64,000 bases of DNA from NCBI GenBank assembly GCA_947455205.1, contig CANGNF010000011.1, positions 53,004-117,003 on the forward strand, in the 5' to 3' direction. The DNA comes from Acetobacteraceae bacterium (GTDB lineage Bacteria; Pseudomonadota; Alphaproteobacteria; Acetobacterales; Acetobacteraceae). A model generated the notes under the pieces. It was given only the letters and a program-made list of their open reading frames with translations, did no database searches and was not told where the DNA came from. Below are positions 62,045 through 64,000 of the stretch, one piece after another (the first letter of the stretch is position 1; each line of letters starts with the position of its first letter). The translations under genes were made by a program, and so were the position numbers.

Positions 62045-62941
62045 ATGGCTCAGGATTCTGACGTTGCCCGGGTTGCGGCGGCGCTGAAGGCGCCGGGGCT
62101 GCGGTATCGCAGCTTCGGAAATGAGCCTGTGCGTGCGCCGCGCGTCGACGTCAGCACCGTCAACGATGCCTACCCCCTGCTGGGAGCCGCGATGGAATCG
62201 GCGGCCGACGACATGGCAGCGCCGGAACTGACGGCAGCCGAACCTGAGCCGATGCCCGCCCCCGAGCCTGTCCAGGCCGAACTGCCGCCGATATCGGCCT
62301 ATGTGCCGCCGCCAGAGCCGGTGCATGCAGCGCCGCCGGAGCCGGTCTACGTGGCGCCGCCCGCGCCAGTCTATGTGGCGCCGCCCGCGCCAGTCTATGT
62401 GGCGCCGCCCGCGCCGGTTTATGCGCCGCCGCCTGCGCAGCAGCCCGCCCCGATGCCCGAGCCGGCTCCCGCCCCCTCGCTGTTCGCCCAGGCGCTGAGC
62501 CAGCCGCCGGCCGCGCCGCCCGCGGTCCAGGCGCCGGCCCAGACATTTGCACCCGCGCCCACCCCGGCCCCGGCTGCGCCGGCCTACAGCCTGCTGGAAG
62601 CGCTGGGTCGGCAGTCCGACCTGGGGCCGTCCATGTCGGCCAGTGCCTCGCTGCCCGCGGCGGCCAGCTATGGCCAGCCCGCCGCCGGCCCGGCACCGGG
62701 CGGCACCTTCGGCAGCCTGCTTGCCGGCAGCGCCGGCAGCCCCGGCTTCAGCGCCCCTGGCGCGGCCCCGGCGGCGTGGAGCAGCGGCGGCGCCCTGGCG
62801 CGCTCGGCCTCGCTGCTGCCGGCCGCGGCGGTTACCATCCCCCTGTCGGAAGTCATGCGGCTCATCGCCGTTGGCGCACCGGCACCTTCCTCATCGTTCG
62901 ACGCGTTCCGGGCCGCCGTTCGCGCGCCCGGGTCTCGGTAG
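62045..62941 (+). CDS. Proline-rich cellulose-operon protein, BcsP-like
   Basis: The 298-residue protein has a short ordered N-terminus (VARVAAALKAPGLRYRSFGNE). A long Pro/Ala-rich linker follows, with 24-bp repeats coding PVYVAPPA at 62342-62413. An ordered C-terminus (IPLSEVMRLIAVGA, then FDAFRAAVR) completes it. This build, with a YR-F motif at the front and a partner helix at the end, immediately before bcsQ, fits BcsP/BcsR-like accessory proteins of cellulose synthase, which regulate or localise the complex. Homology is weak, so the assignment leans on context. Confidence 0.6.
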   Translation: MAQDSDVARVAAALKAPGLRYRSFGNEPVRAPRVDVSTVNDAYPLLGAAMESAADDMAAPELTAAEPEPMPAPEPVQAELPPISAYVPPPEPVHAAPPEPVYVAPPAPVYVAPPAPVYVAPPAPVYAPPPAQQPAPMPEPAPAPSLFAQALSQPPAAPPAVQAPAQTFAPAPTPAPAAPAYSLLEALGRQSDLGPSMSASASLPAAASYGQPAAGPAPGGTFGSLLAGSAGSPGFSAPGAAPAAWSSGGALARSASLLPAAAVTIPLSEVMRLIAVGAPAPSSSFDAFRAAVRAPGSR

Positions 62942-62958
62942 CCTGCCGGAGGTCCCCC

Positions 62959-63759
62959 ATGCCCCTGATCTGTTTCGCCTCTCCCAAAGGGGGCGTCGGG
63001 AAGACCACGCTCGCGGCCAATATCGCGGATGCACTGCGGCGTGACGGGCGCCGTGTGCTGGCGATGGATTTCGACCCGCAGAACACGTTGCGGCTGCACT
63101 TCGGCGTGCCGCTGAACGACCATGCGGGCTTCCTGACCGAGTTGCCGAAGCGCCCCGACTGGCGCGCGCTGACCCGGCAGACCGCCTCGGGGGTGATGCT
63201 GCTGCCGCATGGCGCCATCGACATCCGCGGCGCGCTGGGGCTGAGCAGCGCGCTGGAGCGCGACCCGGAGCTGCTGACCGCGCCGATGCGCGCGATCCTC
63301 AGCGACCCCGGGCTGCTGGTGGTGGCGGATACGCCGCCGGGGCCGAGCCACGCGCTGAACCTGCTGGCGCCGATGGCCAGCATGGTCTGCACCGTGCTGC
63401 TGGCGGATGCGACCTCCGCCGCGCTGGTGCCGGAGATCGATACCGGCCGGTTCCTGGGGTCGGGCACCATGGCGGCGCTGTTCGCCGGCCGGCTGCGGGT
63501 GGTGCTGAACCAGGTGGACCCTGGCGCACGGCTGTCCCGCGCCGCCGCCGAGACCGTGGCGCGGCACCTGGGGCCGCGGCTGCTGGGCGCGGTCTGCCGC
63601 GACGAGAACGTGGCCGAGGCGCTGGCCTGCCAGCGGCTGATCCTGGACCTGGCGCCGCAGAGCCGCGCCGCCGAGGACCTGCGCGAGATCGCGCGCGGTA
63701 TTCAGGCAGCACTGCCGGCGGCGCCTGAGCCGTTCCAGGCTGGTTGGGGCGCCCGGTGA
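62959..63759 (+). CDS. bcsQ: Cellulose synthase-associated MinD/ParA ATPase BcsQ
   Basis: A 266-residue MinD-type ATPase with the deviant Walker A KGGVGKTT at residues 10-17, the MDFDPQN switch region and VVADTPPG as the Walker B region. BcsQ directs polar localisation or assembly of the cellulose synthase in enterobacteria. GGAGG precedes the ATG. Its stop overlaps the bcsA GTG by 4 nt. Confidence 0.87.
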   Translation: MPLICFASPKGGVGKTTLAANIADALRRDGRRVLAMDFDPQNTLRLHFGVPLNDHAGFLTELPKRPDWRALTRQTASGVMLLPHGAIDIRGALGLSSALERDPELLTAPMRAILSDPGLLVVADTPPGPSHALNLLAPMASMVCTVLLADATSAALVPEIDTGRFLGSGTMAALFAGRLRVVLNQVDPGARLSRAAAETVARHLGPRLLGAVCRDENVAEALACQRLILDLAPQSRAAEDLREIARGIQAALPAAPEPFQAGWGAR

Positions 63760-64000
63760 GCGGCGCCGTGGTGCATTCGCGTGAACGGCTGGCACGGTTG
63801 CCGTTCATGCGGACCAAGATTGGTGGCGGTATCGCGCTGCTGGTTGGGATACTGGCGATCATCTCGGTGATCGTGGTTCCGCTGGAGCCGGACCAGCAGG
63901 CGTGGCTGGCGCTTGGCGGGTTCGGGCTGTTCCTGGTTGCCAACCGATTCCGTGGCCGCACCGTGACGCTGATGCTGTCGCTGCTGAGCTGCGTGGTGTC
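63756..64000 (+). CDS. bcsA: Cellulose synthase catalytic subunit BcsA, N-terminal part
   Basis: The gene runs off the right edge after 81 codons. Two N-terminal hydrophobic helices are visible (GGIALLVGILAIISVIVVPL and WLALGGFGLFLVANRF), followed by RGRTVTLMLSLLSCVV, which matches the lead-in to the BcsA RYxxWR region. The GTG start overlaps the bcsQ stop. The glycosyltransferase motifs lie outside the window, so the assignment depends on this stretch and on context. Confidence 0.8.
   Translation, partial: MSGAVVHSRERLARLPFMRTKIGGGIALLVGILAIISVIVVPLEPDQQAWLALGGFGLFLVANRFRGRTVTLMLSLLSCVV

Overview
The window is very GC-rich, alphaproteobacterial chromosomal DNA, most likely from an Acetobacteraceae member of the Roseomonas type. 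This is inferred from the IHF-beta/LapA/PyrF/TrpF gene order, the NDUFA12-MlaD-DUF2155 block, class II ribonucleotide-reductase relatives, cellulose genes and a large expansion of Bug (TctC) periplasmic receptors. No species-level marker is present. No integrase, transposase, rRNA or CRISPR array was found. The only RNA gene is tRNA-Phe.

Layout. 1-3.3 kb: a partial CBM2-like protein, then the minus-strand operon sppA-ihfB-lapA-pyrF-trpF. 3.3-13.2 kb: catabolic genes: an M20 amidohydrolase, a coupled plus-strand set (glycerol kinase, AtuA-like, AtuA-related, GH1, SDR), a carbamoyl-amino-acid hydrolase, a frameshifted ModA-like binding protein, a VOC protein and a class II aldolase. 13.3-15.9 kb: rfbC-rfbB-rfbD for dTDP-rhamnose, without rfbA. 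15.9-30.4 kb: six Bug receptors interspersed with a flavin monooxygenase, an Atm1-type ABC exporter, a Nudix hydrolase, rpmB, tRNA-Phe, a 2OG-oxygenase-like protein, a nitroreductase and a cupin. 30.4-34.3 kb: DUF2155, MlaD and NDUFA12, a degenerate NrdJ-like protein and RidA. 34.9-39 kb: a coupled trio of FemAB-like acyltransferase, EamA transporter and a PD-(D/E)XK nuclease fused to a DUF2075/Schlafen-type helicase, with base usage unlike its surroundings. 40-46.4 kb: an EEP-family phosphoesterase, MFS transporter and PPK2, followed by three tandem Bug paralogues. 46.6-50 kb: nitrilase-NAD kinase and an MFS transporter whose start lies in a tandem repeat. 50-57.3 kb: a peptide ABC transporter with two divergent binding proteins and two tiny lipoproteins. 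57.3-60.6 kb: Lrp, thiolase, thioesterase and FAH-fold hydrolase. 60.8-64 kb: the start of a cellulose cluster (GH8, BcsP-like, BcsQ, partial BcsA).

The theme is scavenging of small organic acids and peptides: nine Bug receptors and two oligopeptide-binding proteins sit next to short catabolic operons. Many genes overlap their neighbour by 1 or 4 nt, which implies translational coupling. Several families of short intergenic repeats occur. One of them (55-57 bp) carries a Shine-Dalgarno plus ATG in one orientation and is read in frame inside a signal peptide in the other. The nuclease-helicase gene and this repeat family are the items most worth follow-up.
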